A DNA stretch of 25,164 bases from JAQVUB01 sp033809415 (GTDB lineage Bacteria; Verrucomicrobiota; Lentisphaeria; Oligosphaerales; Oligosphaeraceae). The stretch spans positions 1 through 25,164 of the forward strand of contig JAPXLT010000031.1 in assembly GCA_033809415.1 (NCBI GenBank). The letters are read 5' to 3'. Positions 8,301 through 15,600 of this stretch are shown here, one piece after another. The first letter of the stretch is position 1. Each line of letters begins with the position of its first letter. Position numbers and translations under genes: made by a program. Below the pieces are notes generated by a model. That model was not told where the DNA came from, made no database searches, and was given only the letters and a program-made list of their open reading frames with translations.

Positions 8301-8502
8301 TATCCGCATTGCGGTACCCAAGACCAGCATCTTCTTCGGAATCAGTCGGCGCAAAGGGCAAAACTTGTCCGTCTTCAGGAACCTGCACGCCCGGGTCCCG
8401 CATAAAGGTAATCTGGTCATGCTTCGGCTGACCCGCAAAAACCGCTACCGTGCTCTCCACCGCATCAGTCTGATAACCCTGCACCTTGAACTTGAATTTC
8501 AT
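5395..8502 (-). CDS. res: Type III restriction-modification system, restriction subunit (Res)
   Basis: This 1035-residue protein is the ATP-dependent translocase/nuclease partner of Mod and should cut DNA carrying unmethylated target sites. Superfamily 2 helicase motifs are clear: Walker A METGTGKT (107-114), DEPQ (239-242) and SATHR (265-269). Motifs V-VI lie in ALREGWDNPNVFQ and QEVGRGLRLCV. The C-terminal PD-(D/E)xK endonuclease site appears intact, with Asp966 in SPDWAIAF and Glu984-x-Lys986 in VAETKGT. Length is normal for the family. The frame runs open to 8601, but those extra 33 codons are translated intergenic repeat, so the start at 8502 (MKFKFKVQGYQTDAV) is preferred. Its ribosome-binding site is weak. 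It is separated from mod by the transposase element, so it may need its own promoter, which I could not identify. Confidence 0.93.
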   Translation of the reverse strand: MKFKFKVQGYQTDAVESTVAVFAGQPKHDQITFMRDPGVQVPEDGQVLPFAPTDSEEDAGLGYRNADIELSDAALLQNIHAVQARNNIMLSAKLVEHIGRCSLDIEMETGTGKTYVYIKTMFELHQRYGWSKFVVVVPSIAIREGVKKSFDMTQDHFMEHYGRKARYFIYDSSNLDQLDDFSSRSGINVMIINIQAFNRTLKEGQRNKESLRIYTRQDCFGSRRPIDVIKANRPIIILDEPQKMGGDATQTSLKYFNPLFCLNYSATHRNVHNPVYVLDALDAFNKRLVKKIEVKGFEVKNLRGTDSYLYLENIVISPKHPPMARLELEIAYDKSINRELRKVSVGENLHYLSNRMEQYKDGYVITEIDPLNGGRIAFQNGIELVPGQVTGDVSESDLRRIQIRETILSHFDKEEELFNQGIKTLSLFFIDEVAKYRQYDADGQELLGEYGKIFEEEYRNVLNQRLSLFDTPYQQYLQSISTADTHKGYFSIDKKTGRAINSEIKRGADFSDDITAYELILKRKEVLLDLKEPTRFIFSHSALREGWDNPNVFQICTLKHSDSTTQKRQEVGRGLRLCVNAEGTRMDAEVCGLDQVQVLNKLTVIASESYAQFVGDLQRNIKEVLYQRPTQATIEYFTGKTVIVNGQQVSISSEQARAIYRYLLKNDYVDRKDHISELYRTELAENKLAPLPEDLEELGEGVHTLIQSVFDQSVLDNMISNGKETQVENNELNDNFYREEFQRLWENINHKYAYTVSFDSQELIDKAVAHINDRLFVSRLKYAVVTGEQKQVMDANALARGDSFNAVVSENKELYQTQNSHIKYDLIGKIAEGTVLTRRTVGAILRKISPEVFSQFRVNPEEFINRVIKLIKEEKATMIVDCITYNQIDGSYDSSIFTSPGGARNFEHAFQAKKSIQDYVFTDGTAEQSIERQFVQDLEAAKEVCVYAKLPRGFAIPTPVGNYSPDWAIAFNAGTVKHIFFVAETKGTMKTLELRPIERAKISCARKLFNQLSTSKVKYHDVDSYQTLLAVINTL

Positions 8503-8518
8503 TATATCGATCTCGTCA

Positions 8519-8625
8519 AAAAAGTTTTTAACCACGAACCACACGAAAAAGCACGAAAATTTTTTATAAGGTTTGTTGCTTCGACGGATGGGATTGCACA
8601 CGAATTTGTGACCTGGCCTATTGCT
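8519..8625 (-). repeat. CACGAA repeat plus shared tail
   Basis: TTTTTAACCACGAACCACAC, then GCACGAAAATTTTTT, then the tail TTGTTGCTTCGACGGATGGG and GATTGCACACGAATTTG. The same succession occurs at 21236-21325 and 21565-21625. It lies directly upstream of res and is the cause of the over-extended reading frame there. Confidence 0.85.
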
Positions 8626-8631
8626 TTCTCC

Positions 8632-8658
8632 GACGGATCGGACAGATCGGACGGATCG
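8632..8658 (+). repeat. GACGGATCG nonamer array, 3 units
   Basis: GACGGATCG, GACAGATCG, GACGGATCG in tandem. A two-unit relative (GACCGATCT, GACCGATCC) follows the same tail module at 21644-21661. Confidence 0.8.
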
Positions 8659-8673
8659 GCAATGTTGGAATTA

Positions 8674-8790
8674 GCCCTGAAAGGGCGCGATATACCAGCC
8701 CAGGGCAACGCCCTGGGTTCGGATCACCCTCATCAGCACAAGCCCTGAAAGGGCGTGACATACCAGGGCAACGCCCTGGGTCTGAAAGGG
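8674..8790. repeat. REP-like palindrome cluster, left flank of the Y1 transposase
   Basis: Two hairpin types alternate. A' is GCCCTGAAAGGGC at 8674-8686 and 8742-8754. B' is CCAGGGC-AAC-GCCCTGG at 8699-8717 and 8763-8779. A degenerate A' remnant follows near 8782. The spacer GYGAYATACCAG links A' to B'. Confidence 0.9.
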
Positions 8791-8806
8791 TGTGGCATCG
8801 CTGTAT

Positions 8807-9259
8807 TTACTCCCAGATGTACCTTTCATCGTAGTTTACGCCATACCGTTTCAGAATCTCGACTAGTTCTTCCTTGAATGTCCGTTTCCGGTGGTGTTCC
8901 TCTTGTCTGTCAATGTATGAAATCAATGCGTCCAACTGTGATTGACCAAGAGAAAATGCGCCATAACCCGCTTGCCAAGCAAAATCATGGCATGCGGGAG
9001 CCTGTTGTTTCATCCAAGCAGACGACGATTTCTTGATTTCCTCTAACAGCTTGCTTACTGGCATGGTACGCGGCAACGTGCAGGCCAGATGGACATGGTC
9101 GGCAACTCCGCCGACACGGTAAGCTTCGGCGTTCAAGGCACGCACAGCACCGGCCAGATATGCATGAAGTGCAGGACGTATCTCTGGAACAATCCACGGT
9201 TCGCGTTTTTTTGTGCTGAACACCAAATGCAAAAGGATTTTAGATAGGGATTGAGCCAT
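8807..9259 (-). CDS. IS200/RAYT-like Y1 (HUH) transposase
   Basis: This 150-residue protein matches the single-domain Y1 transposase family, which nicks and rejoins single-stranded DNA at hairpins. The HUH metal motif is His55-Val-His57 (ADHVHLACTLP). Tyr115 in SYIDRQEEHH is the likely nucleophile. The conserved WQAGYGAFSL stretch (95-104) and the ending RYGVNYDERYIW are typical of the widespread COG1943-type proteins. Length is normal and both key elements are intact, so it may still be active. The start is supported by AGGAG (9267-9271), 7 bp upstream. The flanking palindromes are its probable substrates. A partner TnpB is absent, as expected for IS200/RAYT types. Confidence 0.92.
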   Translation of the reverse strand: MAQSLSKILLHLVFSTKKREPWIVPEIRPALHAYLAGAVRALNAEAYRVGGVADHVHLACTLPRTMPVSKLLEEIKKSSSAWMKQQAPACHDFAWQAGYGAFSLGQSQLDALISYIDRQEEHHRKRTFKEELVEILKRYGVNYDERYIWE

Positions 9260-9278
9260 GGCGGTTCTCCTATGTCAC

Positions 9279-9519
9279 GCCCTTTCAGGGCTTGCGTAGA
9301 TGGGTTGTCTCCAGACCCAGGGCGTTGCCCTGGGCTGGTATGTCGTGCCCTTTCAGGGCTGCTATGTTGCGCCCTTTCAGGGCTTTATTGATGGTATGGA
9401 CTCCAGACCCAGGGCGTTGCCCTGGGCTGGTATGTCGTGCCCTTTCAGGGCTTTGTTGATGGCATGGACTCCAGACCCAGGGCGTTGCCCTGGGCTGGTA
9501 TGTCGTGCCCTTTCAGGGC
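9279..9519. repeat. REP-like palindrome cluster, right flank of the Y1 transposase
   Basis: Five A hairpins (GCCCTTTCAGGGC at 9279, 9347, 9371, 9439 and 9507) and three B hairpins (CCCAGGGC-GTT-GCCCTGGG at 9316, 9408 and 9476) appear in the order A B A A B A B A. Linkers are near-identical: GGACTCCAGA before B at 9408 and 9476 (GTCTCCAGA at 9316) and CTGGTATGTCGT between B and the next A. This implies recent duplication of the A-B unit. Confidence 0.92.
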
Positions 9520-9550
9520 TGCTATGTTGATCGTATTTTTTCGTCTTTCA

Positions 9551-11446
9551 TTACAGGATCCTCCTGGTGGTGCCGGGGCTGATCGAGGCGAAGATTTGTT
9601 CGAAGTTGGCGGCCACGCTGTCATCGGCCAGCGAGCTGTCGCGCATGACAAAGTAATACGGCTTTTTCTGCGCAATGGCAGTGATGGTTTCTGCGGTGAC
9701 GTTTTTATCAAAGCAGGCGATCAGGGTGTTGCCATCCACGGCAAACACCTTTCGCCCGGCGATCTCCATCTCCTCGATTTTACAGGACAGCAGGATGCCC
9801 AGTTCGAGCATCACCTGGAACAGCAAGTCCTCCGCAGTGCGGTCTTCCTTGATATTGCTCAGGCGCTCGAACAGGTCTTCCTGCCGCGTCGATGCGGGAC
9901 TGTAATACACATCCTTCATATTCGTGCTGTCGAGCTTCAACACCCGGAAGCCAATATCCAAATCTGGAGCAGTGACCGCATTCTCTTCCTGGACCTTCAA
10001 ACCCGCACGACGGATGCGCTCCTTGCCTATCTCACAAATGTTTTTATACCCGGCCTTAGCCGCATCGCCATCTTCCGGACAAGCCTCCGGCAACTGCACC
10101 ATGATGAACTTGCGGCATCCACCATCCTCAGCATTCTGGCGCATCACCGCATGCGCAGTCGTCCCAGAACCGGAAAAGAAATCGAGGATGTAAAAATCGG
10201 TATCATTGATGATTGATAAGAAAAATTTTATAAGCATAGTGGGTTTTGGAAAAGAGAAGATTTTGCCTTGAAAAATATCAGAAATCTCCTTTGTTCCATC
10301 TTGTGACATGCCTATCTCATCATTCAATTTCGTGCTAACAGCAATGCGACCATAATTTTCTCCCGATTTTTTCATATCATCAGCTTTCCAATAGCGTAAA
10401 GCCGGGCGAGAAATCTTCAAAAAATCATAATCACCAGGAAAAACAATTCGGTTTTCTTGATAATAGGTTTTGAATGTATCTTCAGTTATAGCCCATGTAC
10501 GGTTTGGGTTAGCAGGATACTCTTGTTGTGTTTTTGGATTAACTATGGTAAAAAAACTATTTGGTCGTTCATTGGCAGTTGTTTGCTTTGTTAAATCATG
10601 AATTCGCCAAGGTCTTCCGGGAAAATCGTCAGTTTCAAAGTAGCGTCTTTCTTTGCCTTCAATACTTGCTGAAAACAAGGGTGATCTTGCAAAGCAAAGA
10701 ATCCACTCATAGTCTTGGGATACACCAAATGGGACATCCGATTTTGCCGTTCTTTTTCGCCAAGGAAATTGCGCCACGAAATTATGTTCCCCGAATATTT
10801 CGTTACATATTTTTTTGAGGTTTTCGACTTCGTTGTCATCGATAGATATAAATATTACTCCGTCTTCGGTGAGCAAGTCTTTTGCGAGTTTGAGGCGTGG
10901 GTAGATCATATTTAGCCAATCGGTATGGAATCTGCCGTTGCTGTCGGTATTCTGCACCATCCGGTTGCCCTGTTCGTCGTACTGTCCATCGCGGGCGAGG
11001 AATTCGCTGCTGTTTTCTGCGAAGTCGTCTTCATAGACGAAGTCGTTGCCGGTATTGTAAGGCGGATCGATGTAGATCATTTTGATTTTGCCGAGATAAG
11101 TCTCCTGCAAGAGTTTCAGCACATCGAGATTATCCCCCTCGATGTAGAGGTTTTCCGTGGTATCGAAATTGACCGATTCCTCGCGGCATGGGCGCAGGGT
11201 CGCCGCAATCGGACTGCTGGCCAGCCTTATGGCTTGCTTCTTATCCGGCCAAGTGAACTGATAACGCTCCTCAGGCCCCTCGATGATGGATTTCGACAAT
11301 TCCTGCCGCAGCAGATCGAAATCGATCACACGCTGCATTTGCCCGTCTGCATCTAGGCGCTCGGTCAGCACATTCGGAAACAACTGCCCGATCCGCTCGA
11401 TATTTCTGTCAACGCCGTCCGGCGTATGCATCTTCAACTTCTCCAT
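9551..11446 (-). CDS. mod: Type III restriction-modification system, DNA methyltransferase (Mod)
   Basis: This 631-residue site-specific DNA methyltransferase of the beta class should both modify and recognise the target for the Mod-Res complex. Motif IV is DPPYNTGND (127-135), preceded by the NLYIEGDNLDVLKLLQ segment typical of type III Mod. The S-adenosylmethionine motif LDFFSGSGTTAHAV follows near residue 420, and the roughly 290 residues between them should contain the target-recognition domain. A DPPY tetrad in the beta class usually means N6-adenine methylation. The start is supported by AGGAG (11453-11457), 6 bp upstream. Length and motifs look intact. It lies in the same orientation as the upstream helicase and DUF4391 genes but 573 bp away, behind inserted repeat DNA. 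Confidence 0.94.
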   Translation of the reverse strand: MEKLKMHTPDGVDRNIERIGQLFPNVLTERLDADGQMQRVIDFDLLRQELSKSIIEGPEERYQFTWPDKKQAIRLASSPIAATLRPCREESVNFDTTENLYIEGDNLDVLKLLQETYLGKIKMIYIDPPYNTGNDFVYEDDFAENSSEFLARDGQYDEQGNRMVQNTDSNGRFHTDWLNMIYPRLKLAKDLLTEDGVIFISIDDNEVENLKKICNEIFGEHNFVAQFPWRKRTAKSDVPFGVSQDYEWILCFARSPLFSASIEGKERRYFETDDFPGRPWRIHDLTKQTTANERPNSFFTIVNPKTQQEYPANPNRTWAITEDTFKTYYQENRIVFPGDYDFLKISRPALRYWKADDMKKSGENYGRIAVSTKLNDEIGMSQDGTKEISDIFQGKIFSFPKPTMLIKFFLSIINDTDFYILDFFSGSGTTAHAVMRQNAEDGGCRKFIMVQLPEACPEDGDAAKAGYKNICEIGKERIRRAGLKVQEENAVTAPDLDIGFRVLKLDSTNMKDVYYSPASTRQEDLFERLSNIKEDRTAEDLLFQVMLELGILLSCKIEEMEIAGRKVFAVDGNTLIACFDKNVTAETITAIAQKKPYYFVMRDSSLADDSVAANFEQIFASISPGTTRRIL

Positions 11447-11542
11447 CTCAGACTCCTGTCCTGTTATCAGATACGCAATTTTTTACTATATCACCCAAAA
11501 AGATTGCTGGTTGGGAAAGATTTTGGATAGGGACTATGTCGC

Positions 11543-11553
11543 GCCCTCAGGGC
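11543..11553 (+). repeat. Stray, shortened A-type REP palindrome
   Basis: GCCCTCAGGGC within CTATGTCGC before it and TGCGATC after it resembles the A hairpins at 9347-9519 but lacks two bases of the loop. It suggests that the Y1-linked repeat also scattered singly. Confidence 0.55.
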
Positions 11554-11572
11554 TGCGATCCGACCGATTGTC

Positions 11573-11821
11573 GTGCCTTTACAAGGCACTGTCTTGGGGG
11601 GATTTCCCACCCCAGGCTGAAGCCCATAGGCGTTAAGTTGTTTCCGGAAATCCCAATTTTGCCTTCCAAAATTCAAAATTTCAAACGGGAAAAGACATTT
11701 TTGTCGCTTTGAAAAGGGGAATTTAGGATTGAAAATTAAAAAAAACTGAACTGCTTAACGCTTATGGGCTGAAGCCTGGGGTTAAGCATAGTTAAGCGCT
11801 TACAGCGCAAGGTATTATGCC
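11573..11821 (+). repeat. 97-bp REP-like element interrupted by a 142-bp insertion
   Basis: Positions 11573-11624 (52 bp) and 11777-11821 (45 bp) together reproduce, with about 47/52 and 38/45 identity, the reverse complement of the uninterrupted 97-bp element at 21365-21461. The element contains the hairpins GTGCCTT-TAC-AAGGCAC and CCCCAGG...CCTGGGG and an imperfect third hairpin. Confidence 0.88.
11625..11766. mobile_element. 142-bp MITE-like insertion
   Basis: The inserted segment begins CATAGGCGTTAAG and ends CTTAACGCTTATG, which are inverted repeats matching at 12 of 13 positions. It is flanked on both sides by the direct repeat GGCTGAAGCC (11615-11624 and 11767-11776). The interior is A+T-rich with no reading frame of note. 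The intact element at 21365-21461 supplies the empty site. Direct repeats plus terminal inverted repeats suggest a non-autonomous DNA transposon; the source transposase is not in this window. Confidence 0.8.
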
Positions 11822-11830
11822 GATCCAACT

Positions 11831-11869
11831 GACCCGTCCGACCCGTCCGACCCGTCCGACCCGTCCGAC
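11831..11869 (+). repeat. GACCCGTCC nonamer array, 4.3 units
   Basis: Four identical GACCCGTCC units plus GAC. Perfect identity suggests recent expansion. Confidence 0.9.
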
Positions 11870-11875
11870 TAACCT

Positions 11876-11903
11876 GCCCCCTGCACCCCGCACCCTGCAC
11901 CCT
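11876..11903 (-). repeat. C-rich heptamer array (G-rich on the minus strand)
   Basis: Units GCCCCCT, GCACCCC, GCACCCT, GCACCCT are the inverted form of the 4213-4259 heptamers, again adjacent to a GACCCGTCC array. Confidence 0.75.
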
Positions 11904-11908
11904 GAACA

Positions 11909-11937
11909 TCACAACCGGGACGGTTGCGCCACTTTTT
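11909..11937 (-). repeat. CAACCG-type palindromic repeat, copy 3 (inverted)
   Basis: CAACCG-GGA-CGGTTG (11912-11926) with ATCA before it and CGCCACTTTTT after it is the exact reverse-complement context of copy 1 at 33-60. Confidence 0.8.
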
Positions 11938-11952
11938 AAACCGCGTGCAGTG

Positions 11953-12017
11953 TCATCCGTCAAAGCAGCAACCCTATCAAAATTTCGTGCCTTTTCGTGC
12001 CTTTTCGTTGTTAAAAA
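11953..12017 (+). repeat. CACGAA repeat with shared tail
   Basis: The tail CATCCGTCAAAGCAGCAACC is followed by an arm containing TTTCGTGCCTTTTCGTGCC and TTCGTTGTTAAAAA. Layout is the same as 2068-2137. It ends 3 bp before the 3' end of the DUF4391 gene. Confidence 0.85.
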
Positions 12018-12020
12018 TCA

Positions 12021-12647
12021 TCACGTCTTGGATTTTTCGAGGCGTCTGATTTCCTGAATCAGATTGAATTTACGGCGTGGTTGTTTTTCGGCGCGTGCCA
12101 GTTTCTCGAGCCGGTCAAGTTGTTTTTCGATTTGCTGTTTCCGAGTTGCTGCTCGGATTGCTTCGGCTATCGGTACGTTTTCATGTTCCTCGAGGTCCTG
12201 GTGAATCTGCCGGATGAAATTGTCATAGACATCATCCATGGTCAACCCGAGCACTTGCAGCGGCAATTCCGCAAAGGTCATCCAGCCGGTATGGAAGAAT
12301 TCCTGCTCGGTCGTCCCGGGCGTCTCCCGGTAGCCGATGCAGGCGCTGACTTGATCACCAAAGCGCAGCAGAAACAGCAGATGATATGGAATCCCCTTGC
12401 CGAGCAGCTTCAAAACCGGAAAGCAGATCGACTTCTTTTTCAAAACAACCTCGAACACCTGCAACTCCGTGACTCGCTTCCCGGGCTGCAGATTCAAAGT
12501 TGATGCAGACAGCTTGTTGCGCCAGATGATCTTCTCAATCTCATGGACAAAAAGGTTCTTCTGAGCCGCAGTAAAAGAAAGCTTTTCGTAAAACGTCTTC
12601 TTCGGCAGAAGTGTATTGCAGGCGGTGCTGTCCGGGAAATCGATCAT
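12021..12647 (-). CDS. DUF4391 domain protein of the helicase/type III RM module
   Basis: This 208-residue protein matches my memory of the DUF4391 family: a small alpha/beta domain (about 1-165) and then a charged, probably coiled-coil tail (about 165-208, with EKQLDRLEKLARAEKQ). The family has no function that I know of. I recall it recurring beside a SNF2-type helicase and type III Mod/Res genes, which is the case here. Its ATG overlaps the helicase stop codon (ATGA at 12644-12647), so the two proteins are probably made in coupled fashion and may form a complex. No catalytic motif is obvious. The family assignment rests on pattern recall, not a search. Confidence 0.75.
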   Translation of the reverse strand: MIDFPDSTACNTLLPKKTFYEKLSFTAAQKNLFVHEIEKIIWRNKLSASTLNLQPGKRVTELQVFEVVLKKKSICFPVLKLLGKGIPYHLLFLLRFGDQVSACIGYRETPGTTEQEFFHTGWMTFAELPLQVLGLTMDDVYDNFIRQIHQDLEEHENVPIAEAIRAATRKQQIEKQLDRLEKLARAEKQPRRKFNLIQEIRRLEKSKT

Positions 12648-15600
12648 GCCTTGCCCCCTTTCACTACCAGAAAGCAGATCAGCTCAAAATCATTCAGCCC
12701 GTTGACCGGATTCTCCAGCGCAGTCGTGCCACCCGGTGTAAAAAGACTGTCGATATCACTTTCTTCTTTCTTATGGATGATCGATGAAATCGCAGAACTA
12801 AGCAGTTTCGAGTAATGATCCATTTTAAGACCGTCGCGGGTCTCCTTGTTGAAACTCCGGCAAAGTGCCAGCAGCGCTTCATCACGCCCTTTGCAAAGCA
12901 CACGCATGATATCAAGAAACTTTTTCGGCGCCAGGTGATGGCAGAGAACGCTGCCATCATCTGCCAGATAGACCATGTAAAAGGGATGCAGGCGGTTCAG
13001 GCGGTCGATGTTCACGCCTTGGTTGATATTACGCAGGATATACATCACGCCAGGGGGATAATCAAGGGAAGCCGGCACAATGGCATGTAGTCCGCGTGGC
13101 ACCTTCTCACAGCTGCCATGTTGTTTGACAAAATCCAGCAGATCGAGACGGAATTCATTCAGCCCGAGGTCCATGATGCTGATGCCGCCGCTCATCTCCT
13201 CGAGATCGACCACTTCCTGCTGCAAGCGTTCCAGCTGCTTGTAGCGGTATTCCAGATCGCCTTGAGTGTCATCGTCCAAAATCGGATTGCCATCGCCGGT
13301 CGCAGTCATGATCGCCAGCTTCATCCGAGTCTCGACACGATCTTTCAACTGAATATAATCATCCAGCTTCATGTCCGGCCAGTAATTCACCAGTTGAATG
13401 CAGGCATTGCGGCTGCCAATACGGTCAATGCGCCCGAAACGCTGGATAATGCGCACCGGATTCCAGTGAATGTCGTAATTGATCAGATAATCGCAGTCCT
13501 GTAGATTCTGCCCTTCGGAAATGCAGTCGGTCGCGATCAGAACATCAATCTGCGCCGGATTATCGGGGAAAAGCAGCTCTTTTTCCTTGGAGATGGGGGA
13601 GAACAGGGTCAGAACGGTGTTGATATCCATCTTCAATTTCGGTACGGTCGAGCGCCCGTCTGTGGTACCTGTCACCATCGCGGTATGCAGAGAAAAGTTT
13701 TTCAGCATAAAGGCGCTGACATGCTGGTAGAGATATTCCGCCGTATCGGCAAAGGCACTGAAAATGATGACTTTTTTGTTGCCGGGATTGATCGGCTGAC
13801 GGACTTTGCCGGCAATCTGACGCAGCAATGTCTGCAGCTTGTTGTCATGTTCCGGAGTGATATCCCGGATCATCGAAATCAGCAGCTCTAGTGTCTCGAC
13901 ATCACGAACCAGGTGCTGACGCCAGGAGACATAATCCATGTCACGCAGGTCGATGCGAACCTTTTTGCCTACCATGAAAAAATCAACGTCATCATCATTA
14001 TCCGTATCACCGGATGTGGACGCAATCATATCGGAAAATTCAAACAGGTCCATGCTTCCGGCTTTCTCAAAACGGTCGATAATTTCAATCGTTTTGATAT
14101 TCAGCTGGCGTATGCGCTCGAGCGTCAGCCCGAACGCATGCACGGAACTCTCCAGGCGTTTCAACAGTGCAATGCTCATCAGGCGATGCACCCCTTTTTC
14201 ACGGCCAAGCTGCGAAAGATTGCTCGCCTTCCAGTCCTCATCAGTCGACGAGGGAAGATCATACTTGTCCCGCGCACTGGGAAAGATGAACAGGGAAGGC
14301 AGATAAATCATCAGGGTAAGCTCTTGCAGCTGCTCGTAAATCTCCGTATAATTGATCGCATTCTTCAGGGTGGTCAGAGCCGGTTGAGGACTTAGGGGCT
14401 TCAGACGCTCGGGAAATTTCCCGATGGCATGGATATCGTAATATTTTTCGATATGCTTTCGTGAACGGGCAATGGTCACTGAGTCAAGTAACTCGAAAAA
14501 ATCGAAATCGAGGCGTTCCAGCAGTGCATCCGCAGTACGTTCTTCCGGAGGCAACTTGCACCAGACATTGAATTCCTTCTGCGCCTGGCGGAAAATTTCG
14601 TCGATTCCGTGGCGTGTTTCGAGTTTTTCTTCAAGCAATTCCGCACGCCCCTCATAAGCCAGCGCAAGCTGATTCTTCAAATCCAGAAAACGGTTGTTAA
14701 CGGGCGTGGCGGAGAGCATCAGCACCTTGCTGCGTACTCCCGGGCGGATGACTTGATCCATCAGACGCTTATAACGGTTTTCACGCTTTTCCTCGTTGCC
14801 ATAGACATCCGCCCCATTGCGGAAGTTGTGGGACTCGTCGATGACAATCAGATCGTAAGTATCCCAGCGCAGACGGCTCAGGTCAATGCCATTGGACATT
14901 CCCCGGTGCCGTGACAAATCCGTATGGTAGAGGACATCATAGCGCAAGCGGTCTCCGGCAATTGGGTTGTTGATATAGTTGCCTTTGAAAGTATTCCAAT
15001 TGTTGGCCAGCTTTTTCGGACAAAGCACGAGCACATTCTTGTTGCGGTCTTCATAGTACTTGATCACCGCCAAAGCCGAAAAGGTCTTGCCCAGACCAAC
15101 GCTGTCCGCCAAAATGCACCCATTGTACTTTTCCAGCTTGTTGATAATGGCCAGCACGGCATCACGCTGAAAATCATACAGCTTGCCCCAAATCTGGGTG
15201 TTCCTGAAACCAACCCCTTCATTGGGAAGTTCATCCGCAGAGACATCGGACAGAAATTCACTGAAGATATTGAAGAGAGTCAAAAAATAAATGAATGACG
15301 GCGCATTTTCCCGATATGCTGCGGTAATATTATCAATGACCACTTCAGTCACATCCTGCAACTTGGACTGTTCTTTCCAGAGGTTATTGAAAGCCTGAAT
15401 AAATCGCCGGCTGGTCTCCGCCGGATGCTTGATCACATAATTGAACGAGTTGTTGCCGCGTTCACAACCAATGTCAATCGTCGTAAAGCCGTTTATCGGA
15501 TGATAAGTGCAGCAATCACCCCCTTCCACATTCAGAAAACCCGTAATCTGATCTCCGGAGATATTCGACTTGAAACGGACTTTCTGGCGAATCCACGCCG

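Larger units (their letters stand above)
8674..9519 (-). mobile_element. RAYT/IS200-like transposase with oppositely oriented REP clusters
   Basis: A Y1 transposase gene (8807-9259) is bracketed by clusters of two palindromes. On the left they read in one orientation (A'B'A'B') and on the right in the opposite orientation (ABAABABA). This is the layout expected of a REP-associated tyrosine transposase locus. The whole unit fills the gap between mod and res. No conventional target-site duplication or terminal inverted repeat is claimed, as Y1 enzymes do not normally make them. Confidence 0.8.
11447..12020. other. Repeat-packed gap between mod and the DUF4391 gene
   Basis: No gene is supported here. 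In order it holds a stray A-type palindrome (11543-11553), a REP-like element split by a MITE-like insertion (11573-11821) and a nonamer array (11831-11869). A heptamer array (11876-11903), an inverted CAACCG palindrome (11912-11926) and a CACGAA repeat with tail (11953-12017) complete it. Any transcript joining the helicase pair to mod must cross all of this. Confidence 0.8.

Noticed and set aside
8674..9519. Regularly spaced repeats as a possible CRISPR array
   Set aside because: Repeats are short hairpins of two types with near-identical linkers, not unique spacers, and they flank a Y1 transposase; no cas gene is present.
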